Source of the DNA: Lachnospiraceae bacterium
GTDB lineage: Bacteria; Bacillota; Clostridia; Lachnospirales; Lachnospiraceae
NCBI GenBank assembly: GCA_004558185.1
Contig: SFDP01000021.1
Location: 1 to 64,000, forward strand
Direction: 5' to 3'
Length of the DNA: 64,000 nucleotides
The position numbers and the translations under genes are program-made. The notes beneath the pieces were generated by a model. The model was not told where the DNA came from. It saw only the letters and a program-made list of their open reading frames with translations, and did no database searches. Below are positions 1-8,923 of the stretch, piece after piece (position 1 is the first letter of the stretch; each line of letters starts with the position of its first letter).

Positions 1-52
1 AAATATGAGCTTAAAAGTGGGGCGTAAGCACCACGATATGCGAATATTTTGC

Positions 53-124
53 AGGATTGTGGGAGTACGAAGTACGTAACAATCCGTAGGTATCATAGTC
101 AGGGGCTTTTGACCCTAACATCAT
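53..124 (+). repeat. Type C hairpin repeat, copy 1
   Basis: Near-identical to 33640-33710 and 55687-55758. It contains two stems: GGATTGT pairing with ACAATCC around a GTACGAAGTAC core, then a second stem in which AGGG pairs with CCCT around GCTTTTGA. Here the 5' arm of the second stem reads GTCAGGG rather than GTTAGGG. Unlike copy 3 it is not directly followed by a start codon; a MITE fragment follows instead. Confidence 0.85.
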
Positions 125-129
125 TTTAT

Positions 130-165
130 CTATTCATAACCATGCAAATTTTAATGAAATGAACA
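130..165 (+). repeat. MITE-like element, 5' end fragment
   Basis: The sequence from CTATTCATAACCATG through AATGAAATGAACAT matches the 5' end of the reverse complement of the element at 14786-14937 with a few mismatches. The rest of the element is missing, so this looks like a truncated or decayed copy. Confidence 0.55.
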
Positions 166-380
166 TTTTTATTAATTCCCCTTTTTTAATTGATCCGTAT
201 GATAAATAAAGAAATAGAATAGTGATGAAAAGGTCAATATTGTATAGGTTAATCTCAATATCCTGTATGGAAAAAGATTCAGACAGACCATAGAATAATA
301 TTTAGAAAATGTAAATATGGGGAGGACACACTTATTTAGGCAATAGAACAGGAAGGTCTGTTCTATGCATGGGGATTATT

Positions 381-1400
381 ATGAGAAGGAAAAAATATCT
401 TTTAATGGCTTTTTTTACTGCCGCTTTGTTTTTTATATCTGTTGTATTACTTATTTCATTCAATTCATTTCCGGCGCTTTATGTTGAAAGTATAGCTATT
501 CCTAAGGAGGAGGTTGAATTTTTTCTGTCACAGGAGAAAAGTGCAGTTTATGCACATTTTGCCAATGAACATAACGCAGATACATCAATTCCCATTTTTG
601 CTGAAACTAAATTTAATGGAGTAACGCCAAATGAATATGCACGTAATCGTGCTCTGCAGGAGATAATAACCAGTAAAAATATTTTATTATTATCCAGGGA
701 ATACGAACTTACAAACAGTGTTTCTTATTCTGCAATAAAAAAAGATTGGCAAAACTTTGTTGCTTTGCGGAAGGAATCCATAGCCAATAATGGTATTGTC
801 TACGGGCCTGTAGAGATGACTTTTCCTGACTATTACTCCTATTATATCAGTAATTTGAGATTATCCCTATTTGAGCATTATAAAGAAGAAAATCCAATAC
901 AGGACAGGGAACTGCAAAATTTTTATAAAAGTCATAAGGAACTTTTCAGACAGGGAGATACCATTTTACTTAAAGTTTATATCGTGACAGGTGGAAATGA
1001 CTGTGATTCAGAAGAATTATTAAAGCAGGCCAAAAACGATATGGAAAGCCATGGAGAAATTCAGCCTCTTACCAGGGCTAATCTTAAGGGCTTTGAAGAA
1101 AACGAACTTACACTGAGTGAAATGTCCAACAAAGGAGATACCCGCAGCAACATGATCTATCTGGAGGCTATAACCGGTCTGTCTGAAGGGGAAGTGTCAG
1201 AAGTTAATTATGATGGCTCCATAGGTTATTATATGGTTCAATATTTGGCGAGAAAGGAGGGAGAGACTATTCCATATGATGAGGTAAAAAATCGTCTGAC
1301 AGATATGATCATGACTGATCGCTTTAATGCTTATCTGGAAGGCAGAAAGGAGGAACTGACTGTAACCGTTATAAATAGTGTTTATGATAATATAAAGTAA
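381..1400 (+). CDS. PrsA/SurA-like membrane-anchored foldase
   Basis: Predicted extracytoplasmic peptidyl-prolyl isomerase-type chaperone of 339 residues. It has a basic N-terminus, one hydrophobic signal-anchor segment (about residues 7-27) and no lipobox Cys. A helical SurA/PrsA-like region follows, then a weak parvulin-like C-terminal region ending in the GLSEGEVSEV and GYYMVQYL blocks usual for these domains. The ATG at 381 is preferred because GGGGA lies six bases upstream; an in-frame ATG at 369 is the alternative. The gene is more AT-rich than its neighbours and is bracketed by MITE-like pieces; its stop codon lies inside the left repeat of the copy at 1397. It may fold the secreted protein encoded next. 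The family call rests on general resemblance and catalytic activity is uncertain. Confidence 0.6.
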   Translation: MRRKKYLLMAFFTAALFFISVVLLISFNSFPALYVESIAIPKEEVEFFLSQEKSAVYAHFANEHNADTSIPIFAETKFNGVTPNEYARNRALQEIITSKNILLLSREYELTNSVSYSAIKKDWQNFVALRKESIANNGIVYGPVEMTFPDYYSYYISNLRLSLFEHYKEENPIQDRELQNFYKSHKELFRQGDTILLKVYIVTGGNDCDSEELLKQAKNDMESHGEIQPLTRANLKGFEENELTLSEMSNKGDTRSNMIYLEAITGLSEGEVSEVNYDGSIGYYMVQYLARKEGETIPYDEVKNRLTDMIMTDRFNAYLEGRKEELTVTVINSVYDNIK

Positions 1401-1539
1401 CGATTCAGAGCCATGCAAATTTACATTCCGTGAATGCTTGCATTCAAACAGAATGGTAAATCTATATGGCGAAGTAACCATATGAGCAAAAGAATAGCTG
1501 TGTAGCAGCGGTTTTGCGTATGGGGGGCCGAATAGTTAC
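1397..1539 (+). mobile_element. MITE-like element, full copy M1
   Basis: Element of 143 bp bounded by GTAACGATTCAGAGCC on the left and the inverted GGGGCCGAATAGTTAC on the right. The inside folds into a long hairpin around GAATGCTTGCATTC and has no coding capacity. It matches 24560-24693 along its length and 14786-14937 in the opposite orientation. Its left repeat supplies the TAA stop codon of the upstream gene. Confidence 0.8.
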
Positions 1540-1567
1540 TATATAAAAATGAATTAGGGGAATAAGA

Positions 1568-3712
1568 ATGTATAAGAAATTTGTAAATGGGTTATTAACT
1601 GCAGCTTTCGTTTGCAGCGTTATTTTCCAAGCCGTACCTATTTATGCAAATACCGAAGAACCCTCATCTGTTGTGGGAACAACGTATTATGTGGACTCCC
1701 AGAGTGGTGATGATTCCAACAGTGGAACAAATATCAATGCTCCATGGAAGAGTCTGAATAAAGTGACAGAGACTACCTTTTCACCAGGTGACCGTATCCT
1801 TCTTAAATCCGGCAGTGTATGGAATGGAGAATGGTTATGGCCTAAGGGCTCCGGTGCAGAGGGAGCACCCATTATCATCGATAAGTATGGCGGTGATGCC
1901 AAGCCCATCATTAATGGGATGGGTGTTGATAGGGGCTTTAACTATTCCGGTGCTGTTCATTTAAGAAATCAGGAATATTGGGAGATTCGTAATTTGGAAA
2001 TTACAAATGACGATAATTTTGATGTGGATATTGATCTTTCTCGCCCCCAGGGTGATAACAGTTGGTCCAGTAAAGATAAGACGCGTAATGGCATCCTCCT
2101 TATCGTTGACTGTGATCAACTGGCTGACGAGGACGATGGAATCATGGATCATATCTATATTGAAAATTGCTATGTGCATGATGTCGATGGCCCAAATGAC
2201 TGGAATGACACCTTTACCGGAGGCATTATCTTCAATGTCATCGGAAGTTCTATCCGACCTTCAAGCAGTTTTAATGATATTCGGATTGCACACAATACTA
2301 TCCGAAAGGTTGATCTTCTCGGTGTAACCGGATATGTAGACTCAGTTCGGGGAAACGGACAGGCCGCAATCGGACCCAATAATATGTGGATGCGTAACAT
2401 ATACATTGGCCACAATTATTTTGAGGATATCGGTCAGGGAGCTATCGATCTTTGCGATGCAATGGATGCTGTTGTAGAATACAATGTGGTAGATGGATTT
2501 TTGAAACGTTATCCTACTTTTCGGCCAACCGTTGCACTTTATCCATGGAAAAGCGAAAATACAGTTTTTCAGTTTAACGAGGTTTACAACGGGCCTTCGA
2601 CCAATGCCGACGGAAGCCCTTATGATATGGACTCTGGGCTGAAGAATGTGGTTTATCAGTTCAATTACTCACACAATAACCCCTGTGGCTGGATGCTGTA
2701 TATGGGCAATAATGAAAATGATATTATCCGGTACAATATCAGCGATGATGGCGGTGACTATATCATAAAGTATTTTTTGACCGCTTGTAAGACACCTACC
2801 TATTTTTTGAATAACGTAATTATGTACGATGGTGCAAGAACGAAGTTCATGCATCGCGATCCCTTTAAGTCACAAACCTTTTTTTATAACAATGTATTTT
2901 ATAATAAGAGCACCACAACCACCACGACATGGCACGACAACGCACAATACCTTGGCAACCTGGGGGCAGTTACTTTCAGTAACAACTGCTTTTATGAGGC
3001 CAGCGGAATCCATTCTGAATACGAGCCCAATGATCCCAAAAAGGTTACCGAAAATCCAAGGATGATTGCTCCCGGACAGGAACCTCAGCGTAATGAAAAA
3101 GGAATACTTAGCGGTGCAACGATCTGGGATGGTTACAAGCTCAATTCCGATTCACCTTTGATTGATGCCGGAATTTATGTTCCGCAAATGGGCGCGACCG
3201 ATTTCTTTGGTAATCAGCTCTATTATGGTGAAGCTCCCGACATTGGTGTCCATGAAGTATCTGCGGGAGAATACAACGCACCATTGGTAAACCTGGCAGC
3301 AACAGCTACGGCAACAGCCAATAATACACATACTTCATACGGTGCACAGAATGCCATTGATGGCAGTGATTCTACCCGATGGGCATCGGCTAATTCAAAT
3401 CTTCCTATCTGGCTGGAGATTGATTTTGCGAAAGAAGTCAGCTTTAATCAGCTTGTCGTAAAAGAAAATATCGTTAAGGATTGGGCATCCGCCCGCATTG
3501 CCAGGTTTGAATTGCATAAGCTGAATGGCAGCGAATTTGAAAAGTTTTATGAAAGCAGCACAACCATTGGAGACAGTGCCACGTTTACCTTTCCTGAGGT
3601 AACAACTAATAAGCTGCGTTTTGTGATTACCGAATTGCGTGCTGATACGACACCGCATAGCAGTGGACAGACGGATCCCAGTATTGTGGAGTTTGAACTC
3701 TATAGAAAATAA
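1568..3712 (+). CDS. Secreted right-handed beta-helix protein with C-terminal F5/8 type C domain
   Basis: Large exported protein of 714 residues. Residues 1-28 form a signal peptide ending PIYAN. The mature N-terminus (TYYVDSQSGDDSNSGT, then APWKSL) is the usual opening of pectate-lyase-like parallel beta-helix proteins, and the middle carries repeated N-rich turns such as IYIENCYVHDV and MRNIYIGHNYFEDI. From about residue 575 (NLAATATATANN) a discoidin/F5/8-type carbohydrate-binding domain follows, with the typical AIDGSDSTRWAS block. A role in binding or cleaving a plant or host glycan is likely, but the lyase or hydrolase class cannot be told. The neighbouring two-component system and sugar importer fit a glycan-use locus. 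The start has GGGG eight bases upstream. Confidence 0.8.
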   Translation: MYKKFVNGLLTAAFVCSVIFQAVPIYANTEEPSSVVGTTYYVDSQSGDDSNSGTNINAPWKSLNKVTETTFSPGDRILLKSGSVWNGEWLWPKGSGAEGAPIIIDKYGGDAKPIINGMGVDRGFNYSGAVHLRNQEYWEIRNLEITNDDNFDVDIDLSRPQGDNSWSSKDKTRNGILLIVDCDQLADEDDGIMDHIYIENCYVHDVDGPNDWNDTFTGGIIFNVIGSSIRPSSSFNDIRIAHNTIRKVDLLGVTGYVDSVRGNGQAAIGPNNMWMRNIYIGHNYFEDIGQGAIDLCDAMDAVVEYNVVDGFLKRYPTFRPTVALYPWKSENTVFQFNEVYNGPSTNADGSPYDMDSGLKNVVYQFNYSHNNPCGWMLYMGNNENDIIRYNISDDGGDYIIKYFLTACKTPTYFLNNVIMYDGARTKFMHRDPFKSQTFFYNNVFYNKSTTTTTTWHDNAQYLGNLGAVTFSNNCFYEASGIHSEYEPNDPKKVTENPRMIAPGQEPQRNEKGILSGATIWDGYKLNSDSPLIDAGIYVPQMGATDFFGNQLYYGEAPDIGVHEVSAGEYNAPLVNLAATATATANNTHTSYGAQNAIDGSDSTRWASANSNLPIWLEIDFAKEVSFNQLVVKENIVKDWASARIARFELHKLNGSEFEKFYESSTTIGDSATFTFPEVTTNKLRFVITELRADTTPHSSGQTDPSIVEFELYRK

Positions 3713-3715
3713 AAA

Positions 3716-3752
3716 ACAAAAGCTCTGCTCCGGGATAGGGCAGAGCTTTTGT
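3716..3752. terminator. Bidirectional terminator between convergent genes
   Basis: A perfect 13-bp stem (ACAAAAGCTCTGC with its complement) around an 11-base loop. Its A-rich and T-rich flanks can act as the uridine tract in either direction. It serves the beta-helix gene and the response regulator gene. Confidence 0.85.
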
Positions 3753-3794
3753 TCTAGTGCAACGGTTTTAAATTAACTACACCATATCACTTGT

Positions 3795-5429
3795 CTATTT
3801 TCCCGATAGCACAGGACAAAAATCCTCAGCGTAGCCCGCTACGCCTACGTTCGCAGCACCTTCCAGGCGCATTACGAAATCACGGGGTGATACGCCAAAG
3901 TATTCTTTAAATCGGCGTGTAAAGTAGAAAGGTTCTCCGATACCTACTGCGGCAGCAACCTCCTGAATATACAGATTGGGATCGTTACGCAGCATTTCAG
4001 CGGCTTTTTCCATACGAATGGTATTGAGATAGTTAAATACACTTTCACCATATTCTTTCTTAAAGAGTCGGCAAAGATAACTCCTGTTCAGACCTGCAGC
4101 ATCGGCAATCTGATCCAGAGTGATATGCTCCTTGTAGTGCATATTCACATAGCGCATGACAACCTGTACCTCTCTTTTATAGTTTTTAAATTCATTTCTG
4201 TTATCCTTTTGCAAAAGCAGAAGCCCTTCGCAGAGTGTAGCTTCCAATTCGTTAAGATTGCTGGCATGAAGCAGTCTCTGTTGGTAATCCTGGACCTGAG
4301 AGTGTAAATTTCTGACATCTGTGGAAAGGGCAACACCCTCAAAAAGGTGAGCACAATTCATACAAAGCAGCAGAGGATCGAGAGGCAGAGCAGCCCAATC
4401 GGTCAATGCCTTGTGTACCCACCTGGAAACCTCACCCTGTCTGCCGGAACCCATAGAATACAGAATTGAATCTATGATAGAGGGGATTTCATCACTGGAA
4501 ATCCGATCGATAAAATGAATATCTCTGGTAAACAGAATAGAACAGTCCGCATCATAAAAAGTCATTCTGCGAGCATGGATACACTTATGATATGCCCTAC
4601 GACATTCGGTAAGCCCAACAATGGGGTCGGAGCAGCACAGAATGGGATAAACACCAAAATAGGTTGCAATCTGTCGGATGAAAGTCTTTGCCTTTTTGGG
4701 CGCATCACACTCCGATATCTCACTATTTGTCACACAATAAAGAATTTCATTATGATGGGTCATTAGGCTGACGGGTGCCGTGGTCAGAGAAAAGGTTTCC
4801 ATCAGCAGTGTTTGGAGGTTGGGGGCAACTCTTTTCAGCTTTTCTCGCTTGATATCCTCATGAAAAAACAGAGTGAGTATTATGCCTGGCCGGGAAAAGA
4901 GCAGACTACTATTGGTTTCTTCCGAAAGCTCCTCCTGCGTAATCGTTTCATCCAGAAAGAAATCACGAAGCTCATTCAGCAAAATTTTTCTGTTTTGTAA
5001 TTCCAGCTGCTGCTTTTGCTGTAAGGCCTCTTCCCGATCTCTCTGACGATCCTGGATATTTATTGCGATTTTATCCAGATGCTCCAGTAATAAATCGGCA
5101 GAAATATTTGCCTTCAGCATATAGTCTACAGCTCCTGCAGTCAGTGCTTCACGAACTAATTCAAAATCAGAATAGTTGCTGAGAACCATTGTGGGGATAT
5201 CCCAATGCTCCCGTTTAAGTGCCCGAATCAGGTCGATACCGTTCATAACAGACATTTTTAAGTCCGTTATAATAATATCTACGGGATGAGTCCTGATGTA
5301 GGCCAGAGCCTCCTCACCGTTGCTGGCTGTCTGACAAAGAGCATAAGGGGTTTTTGCCCAGTCCGTCAGCTGGCGAAAACTGATTTTAATTGCAGGTTCA
5401 TCATCTACAAGCAGAATCCGTAAACTCAT
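3795..5429 (-). CDS. Response regulator, YesN type (REC plus AraC HTH)
   Basis: Transcription factor of 544 residues. The N-terminal receiver domain has the acidic pair D9/D10 and phosphoacceptor D56 (IITDLK). A divergent central region follows, then a C-terminal AraC/XylS double helix-turn-helix (about 430-530) with ITLDQIADAAGLNRSYLCRL and the closing RRFKEYFGVSPRDF block. The start codon overlaps the stop of the histidine kinase by four bases (ATGA), so the two are translationally coupled. In this family the pair senses extracellular sugar or the transporter state and switches on an adjacent ABC importer. The divergently transcribed importer starting at 7417 is the likely target. Confidence 0.92.
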   Translation of the reverse strand: MSLRILLVDDEPAIKISFRQLTDWAKTPYALCQTASNGEEALAYIRTHPVDIIITDLKMSVMNGIDLIRALKREHWDIPTMVLSNYSDFELVREALTAGAVDYMLKANISADLLLEHLDKIAINIQDRQRDREEALQQKQQLELQNRKILLNELRDFFLDETITQEELSEETNSSLLFSRPGIILTLFFHEDIKREKLKRVAPNLQTLLMETFSLTTAPVSLMTHHNEILYCVTNSEISECDAPKKAKTFIRQIATYFGVYPILCCSDPIVGLTECRRAYHKCIHARRMTFYDADCSILFTRDIHFIDRISSDEIPSIIDSILYSMGSGRQGEVSRWVHKALTDWAALPLDPLLLCMNCAHLFEGVALSTDVRNLHSQVQDYQQRLLHASNLNELEATLCEGLLLLQKDNRNEFKNYKREVQVVMRYVNMHYKEHITLDQIADAAGLNRSYLCRLFKKEYGESVFNYLNTIRMEKAAEMLRNDPNLYIQEVAAAVGIGEPFYFTRRFKEYFGVSPRDFVMRLEGAANVGVAGYAEDFCPVLSGK

Positions 5430-7222
5430 GTTGAGATATCCTCCTTATATAGCTTGCGTGGAATCATCACGTGACAAATCGTACCTTTACCCGGCTGACT
5501 TTCTACTCTCACTCCATAGGGTGAACCGTAATGCAGCTTTATGCGTTGATCCACATTCTTAACGCCTATACCTCCCAAACGGTTTTTGTTTTTATGCGTT
5601 ATGGTATTTGGATCAAAGCCGCAGCCATTATCCCGCAGAACAATCTCAATGGTATTGTTATCGGTAAAGCGGCTTTCTACGACAATAGTAATAGGATCAT
5701 CTTCCTCTGAAGTACCATGGATAATGGCATTTTCAGCCAAGGGCTGCAAGGCAAAGCGTGGAATTTCGTAGGCCAGTGTTTCATCGTTCAACTGGTAATC
5801 AACATTGAATATACCTGCATAACGAATATTTTGTATAAAAAAATAATGATTCAGATTTTCTATTTCCAGCGAAAGGGGTATCAGCTCCTGCTTCTTGACC
5901 AGCGTATGCTGCAATAAAACGGTAAGTGAGGATATTCCCTGTTCCAGCACAGGAACATCATTCATCTGGGCAACGACACGCAGTGAATTCAGCGTGTTAA
6001 AAAGAAAGTGAGAGTTAATCTGATACTGTAAAACCTCCAACTCCAAATGACGTTTTTTCTCCTGATCCCGAATCCAATGGATACTGAATATTCGAATTTC
6101 ATGAATCATACGGTCGATCGTACGGCTAAGAAAGCCCAACTCATCCGGGTGTGTATCGCCAATGGTAATGTTCAGCCCTTCATCAGAGGTAACGCTGCAG
6201 GCAGTAATAATATGATTAATGGGCTGCATAATACTGGTGTATACAAGAAATGTAATGTACAGGCAAAGCAGAATCAGCAATATGGTAATGATGACCAGTA
6301 TCTGATTAATTCGGCTTGTTTCTTTTGAAAGGTAACGGTATGGAAATGTAGCTACCATATAGTTGTCAAAGTCAGCATTATAGTTGGAAATAACAACCTG
6401 CTTTTCTCCGTTTTTTGATGAGTAAAAGGTTTGTGAGAGGGTAGTTTGATTTTTTTGTATCTCCGTCAGCAGTTCACTTTCCAGCAAGGAGCCAAGGAGA
6501 GAGCGTTCCTGTGAGGAAATAATATACCCATCGCCCCGTATAAGCATAATGTTGGAAGCATCTCCAAAGGATACATTGGTAAACAGAATATTACTGAAAA
6601 AATTCTCATCCAGATAAACCAGAACATAGCCGATGTGTTCGCTGTGATTATGTATACTGTAAATTTTACGGCCAACTACGATCTTATCCTTGCTGCGATA
6701 GGTACGGATATATTGCAGGGAGTCATAGGGGGAGACTCTGTCGATATCCTCTACAAGTGAGGCGAAGCGCTCTGAATTTATATCATCATAGCCCAAGTCG
6801 TATACGATGTTTTGATTACGATCCAGGATTCTCAGATTTTTCAAGTAAATTGATGGGAAGGGAACCCTGATCCGCAATTCGTTGAGAGTTTGTACATCCT
6901 GTTCATTCAATATGTAGCTATCATCCCCTGATCTGGAAAGAATCTGCTGACAATCCTCATCAACCGAGATAGTATCAATATACTTGCGAAAGACGTTCAG
7001 CTCTGTGATGAAGCTCTGGTTTAAGAGATACATAGCCTGCTCATTTGAACGCCCCAGCTTATCATTGATTGACTGTGTATACACGTTGTAGGCATAAATT
7101 CCGATACAGGTTACCGGAACAAGGGAAACAAACAGAAAAATGAACAAAAGTCGGTTACGAATTTTAACTTTTCTAAAAAGCTCGATCAGTTTTGCATTTG
7201 GTGTAATTTCTGACGGTTTCAA
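5426..7222 (-). CDS. Sensor histidine kinase, YesM type
   Basis: Membrane sensor of 598 residues. Its first transmembrane helix is near residues 25-47, followed by an extracellular dCache-like region of about 260 residues and a second helix near 308-330. A HAMP linker (PINHIITACS) precedes a His_kinase domain whose phosphoacceptor His is in INSHFLFNTLNSLR. The ATPase domain has the N box (ENAIIHG) and G boxes (DNGCGFDP, GGIGVKN). Translation starts at a TTG with AAGAGGA placed about seven bases upstream. It is the partner of the overlapping response regulator. Confidence 0.92.
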   Translation of the reverse strand: MKPSEITPNAKLIELFRKVKIRNRLLFIFLFVSLVPVTCIGIYAYNVYTQSINDKLGRSNEQAMYLLNQSFITELNVFRKYIDTISVDEDCQQILSRSGDDSYILNEQDVQTLNELRIRVPFPSIYLKNLRILDRNQNIVYDLGYDDINSERFASLVEDIDRVSPYDSLQYIRTYRSKDKIVVGRKIYSIHNHSEHIGYVLVYLDENFFSNILFTNVSFGDASNIMLIRGDGYIISSQERSLLGSLLESELLTEIQKNQTTLSQTFYSSKNGEKQVVISNYNADFDNYMVATFPYRYLSKETSRINQILVIITILLILLCLYITFLVYTSIMQPINHIITACSVTSDEGLNITIGDTHPDELGFLSRTIDRMIHEIRIFSIHWIRDQEKKRHLELEVLQYQINSHFLFNTLNSLRVVAQMNDVPVLEQGISSLTVLLQHTLVKKQELIPLSLEIENLNHYFFIQNIRYAGIFNVDYQLNDETLAYEIPRFALQPLAENAIIHGTSEEDDPITIVVESRFTDNNTIEIVLRDNGCGFDPNTITHKNKNRLGGIGVKNVDQRIKLHYGSPYGVRVESQPGKGTICHVMIPRKLYKEDIST

Positions 7223-7332
7223 GCAATCCTCTTTTCCCGAATCAGATGATGAGTGTTACCTGTTTCTGCTTCTATACTAACCACAACCTTAGAAAAAGTC
7301 AATATCGTATAGCTTTGTGCAAATTATGTACA

Positions 7333-7361
7333 TTCAATTTACAGTGAGTAATAAGTATAAT
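7333..7361 (+). promoter_or_regulatory. Candidate promoter of the sugar importer
   Basis: TATAAT at 7356-7361 with a weak TTCAAT box 17 bases upstream. It lies in the divergent gap between the kinase and the solute-binding protein. The poor -35 box would suit activation by the AraC-type regulator. Confidence 0.45.
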
Positions 7362-7416
7362 AGAGAAACCAAAAGGAAAGAGATTTCGAAACAAAACAAA
7401 AAAAGGAGGAAACGAT

Positions 7417-8835
7417 ATGAAAAAAGCAATCAGTACCTTGCTTGCAGCCGGTATGTGTCTTGCGGTGCTGGCCGGATGTGGTGAACCCACAAGCTCAGAT
7501 TCAGCCTTAGGCACCGGCATGGCAACCGAAAACACTGATACTGCAGAAGGCTCTGCTGCACCGGAGGATGCGGCTGCTGCAGACCAATTTGAAAACAAGA
7601 AACTGAATATTGCAGTATTTGAGGGTGGCTATGGCCCCGATTATTGGAACGAGATCGTTGACAGGTTTGAAGCCGCCTATCCCGGTGTCCAGGTGGAGAT
7701 GCAAATCAGCCCGTCAATTGGTGATGTGATACGGCCGCAGATTGTTGCCGGTAATGTTCCTGACTTCATCGTCATGAACGATAATGACTCTACCGGACTG
7801 ATCGCTTCTATGATTAAGGAAAAGGGACTGATGGATTTGACCGATGTTTTTGAGGGTCCGGGGCTTGATGATGACACTCTGCTGAAGGATCAGGTCAATG
7901 AGGGTATTCTGGAAACTGCAAAGTGCCAGCCCTACGGGGATGGGAAGATTTACCTTGCTCCATTTAACAGCAGTCCTATGGGGCTGGTTTATAACAAGAC
8001 ACTGTTCAAGGAGATGGGCTATGAAATGCCTACTACATGGGATGAGTTCTTTGCTCTGGGTGATCAGGCGAAAAAGGATGGTTATGCATTGATGACTTAT
8101 GCCGGTATTTATCCAGGATATATGGAGTCGCTGCTGTGGCCGGCGCTGGCTTCTGCCACCGGTATCGACAATACAAACGATATTTCCAGCTACGTTGAAG
8201 GCACTTATTCTACGCCGGAGGCAATGAAAGTCCTTGAGAACATAGCCAGGATCGGCACCGATGGTTACCTGTTGGAAGGGACCGCTGCACTGAACCATAC
8301 TCAGTCCCAGACCGAGATGATGCTGAACAAATGTCTGTTCATTCCTAACGGTAACTGGATGGAAAATGAGATGGCTGAGGCTCCTCGTGCCGATGGCTTT
8401 GAATTTGGATTGTGGACTGCCCCTGTTTTACAGGAAGGTGATCAGGCTTACATAATGACCAGCGTTGAGCAGTTCTCTATTCCTGCCAATGCTAAAAATC
8501 CTGAGTTGGCTAAAGAATTTCTGCGTTTCCTGTACACAGAGGATTCTGTCAGGCTGTTTGCCGAAAAGGCTAATGGTATTTATGCCCTGAAGGATGCAAC
8601 CGAGTTGTCTAAAGGCCTCGTTTCTGATGGTATCTACAGCATGAATGCAATCTATGAGCATGGAACCTCTATGGTTTTCGGTTTTGCTGCTTTGCCGGAG
8701 GGCTGCAAGGTCGTTCCTCGTGACAAGGTATTCAAGGTTCTGTCTGATGTAATGACTGGTAAGATGAGTGCAGAGGAATGGGCTCAGGGTGTTGAGGATT
8801 CCTTTAAGGAAGTCAATTCCATGACCACCCAGTAA
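7417..8835 (+). CDS. Carbohydrate ABC transporter substrate-binding lipoprotein
   Basis: Family 1 extracellular solute-binding protein of 472 residues. It has a lipoprotein signal with lipobox LAGC (residues 18-21), a low-complexity linker rich in Ala, Asp and Glu, and the two-lobe fold typical of oligosaccharide-binding proteins (LNIAVFEGG at the N-lobe start, GLVYNKTLFKEMGYEMPTTWDEF in the middle). It captures a sugar outside the membrane and delivers it to the two permeases downstream. AAGGAGG lies nine bases before the ATG. The ligand cannot be named; the YesMN pair and the beta-helix protein hint at a plant-type or host glycan fragment. Confidence 0.92.
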   Translation: MKKAISTLLAAGMCLAVLAGCGEPTSSDSALGTGMATENTDTAEGSAAPEDAAAADQFENKKLNIAVFEGGYGPDYWNEIVDRFEAAYPGVQVEMQISPSIGDVIRPQIVAGNVPDFIVMNDNDSTGLIASMIKEKGLMDLTDVFEGPGLDDDTLLKDQVNEGILETAKCQPYGDGKIYLAPFNSSPMGLVYNKTLFKEMGYEMPTTWDEFFALGDQAKKDGYALMTYAGIYPGYMESLLWPALASATGIDNTNDISSYVEGTYSTPEAMKVLENIARIGTDGYLLEGTAALNHTQSQTEMMLNKCLFIPNGNWMENEMAEAPRADGFEFGLWTAPVLQEGDQAYIMTSVEQFSIPANAKNPELAKEFLRFLYTEDSVRLFAEKANGIYALKDATELSKGLVSDGIYSMNAIYEHGTSMVFGFAALPEGCKVVPRDKVFKVLSDVMTGKMSAEEWAQGVEDSFKEVNSMTTQ

Positions 8836-8860
8836 ACCCGCAATTAAAACTGGCTTTTCA

Positions 8861-8908
8861 GGCACCATGCTGCATCGTGTAACATCGTAGCATGGTGCCG
8901 TTTCTTTT
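8861..8908 (+). terminator. Intra-operon hairpin after the binding-protein gene
   Basis: An 11-bp stem (GGCACCATGCT with its complement) and a 17-base loop, followed by TTTCTTTT. It probably stops part of the transcripts or shields the upstream mRNA end, giving more binding protein than permease, as is usual in such operons. The permease Shine-Dalgarno sequence follows directly. Confidence 0.7.
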
Positions 8909-8923
8909 GAAAGGAGCAACCGA

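Larger units (their letters stand above)
1..380. other. Gene-free left edge with repeat debris
   Basis: No convincing coding region is visible here. The stretch holds a type C hairpin repeat (53-124), then directly a degenerate 5' fragment of the MITE-like family (about 130-165), then AT-rich sequence up to the first gene. No clear promoter with both boxes could be assigned. A gene ending to the left of the window cannot be excluded. Confidence 0.6.

Noticed and set aside
7714..8298. Long antisense open frame opposite the sugar-binding protein gene
   Set aside because: It has no ribosome-binding site and no family resemblance, and it lies wholly within a clear coding gene. The same applies to other long antisense frames at 20488-21249, 29900-30649, 50467-51015 and 51100-51585.
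8861..8908. Hairpin in the sugar importer operon as a full operon terminator
   Set aside because: The permease Shine-Dalgarno sequence follows within ten bases and all three importer genes belong together, so a partial terminator or mRNA-stabilising role is more likely.
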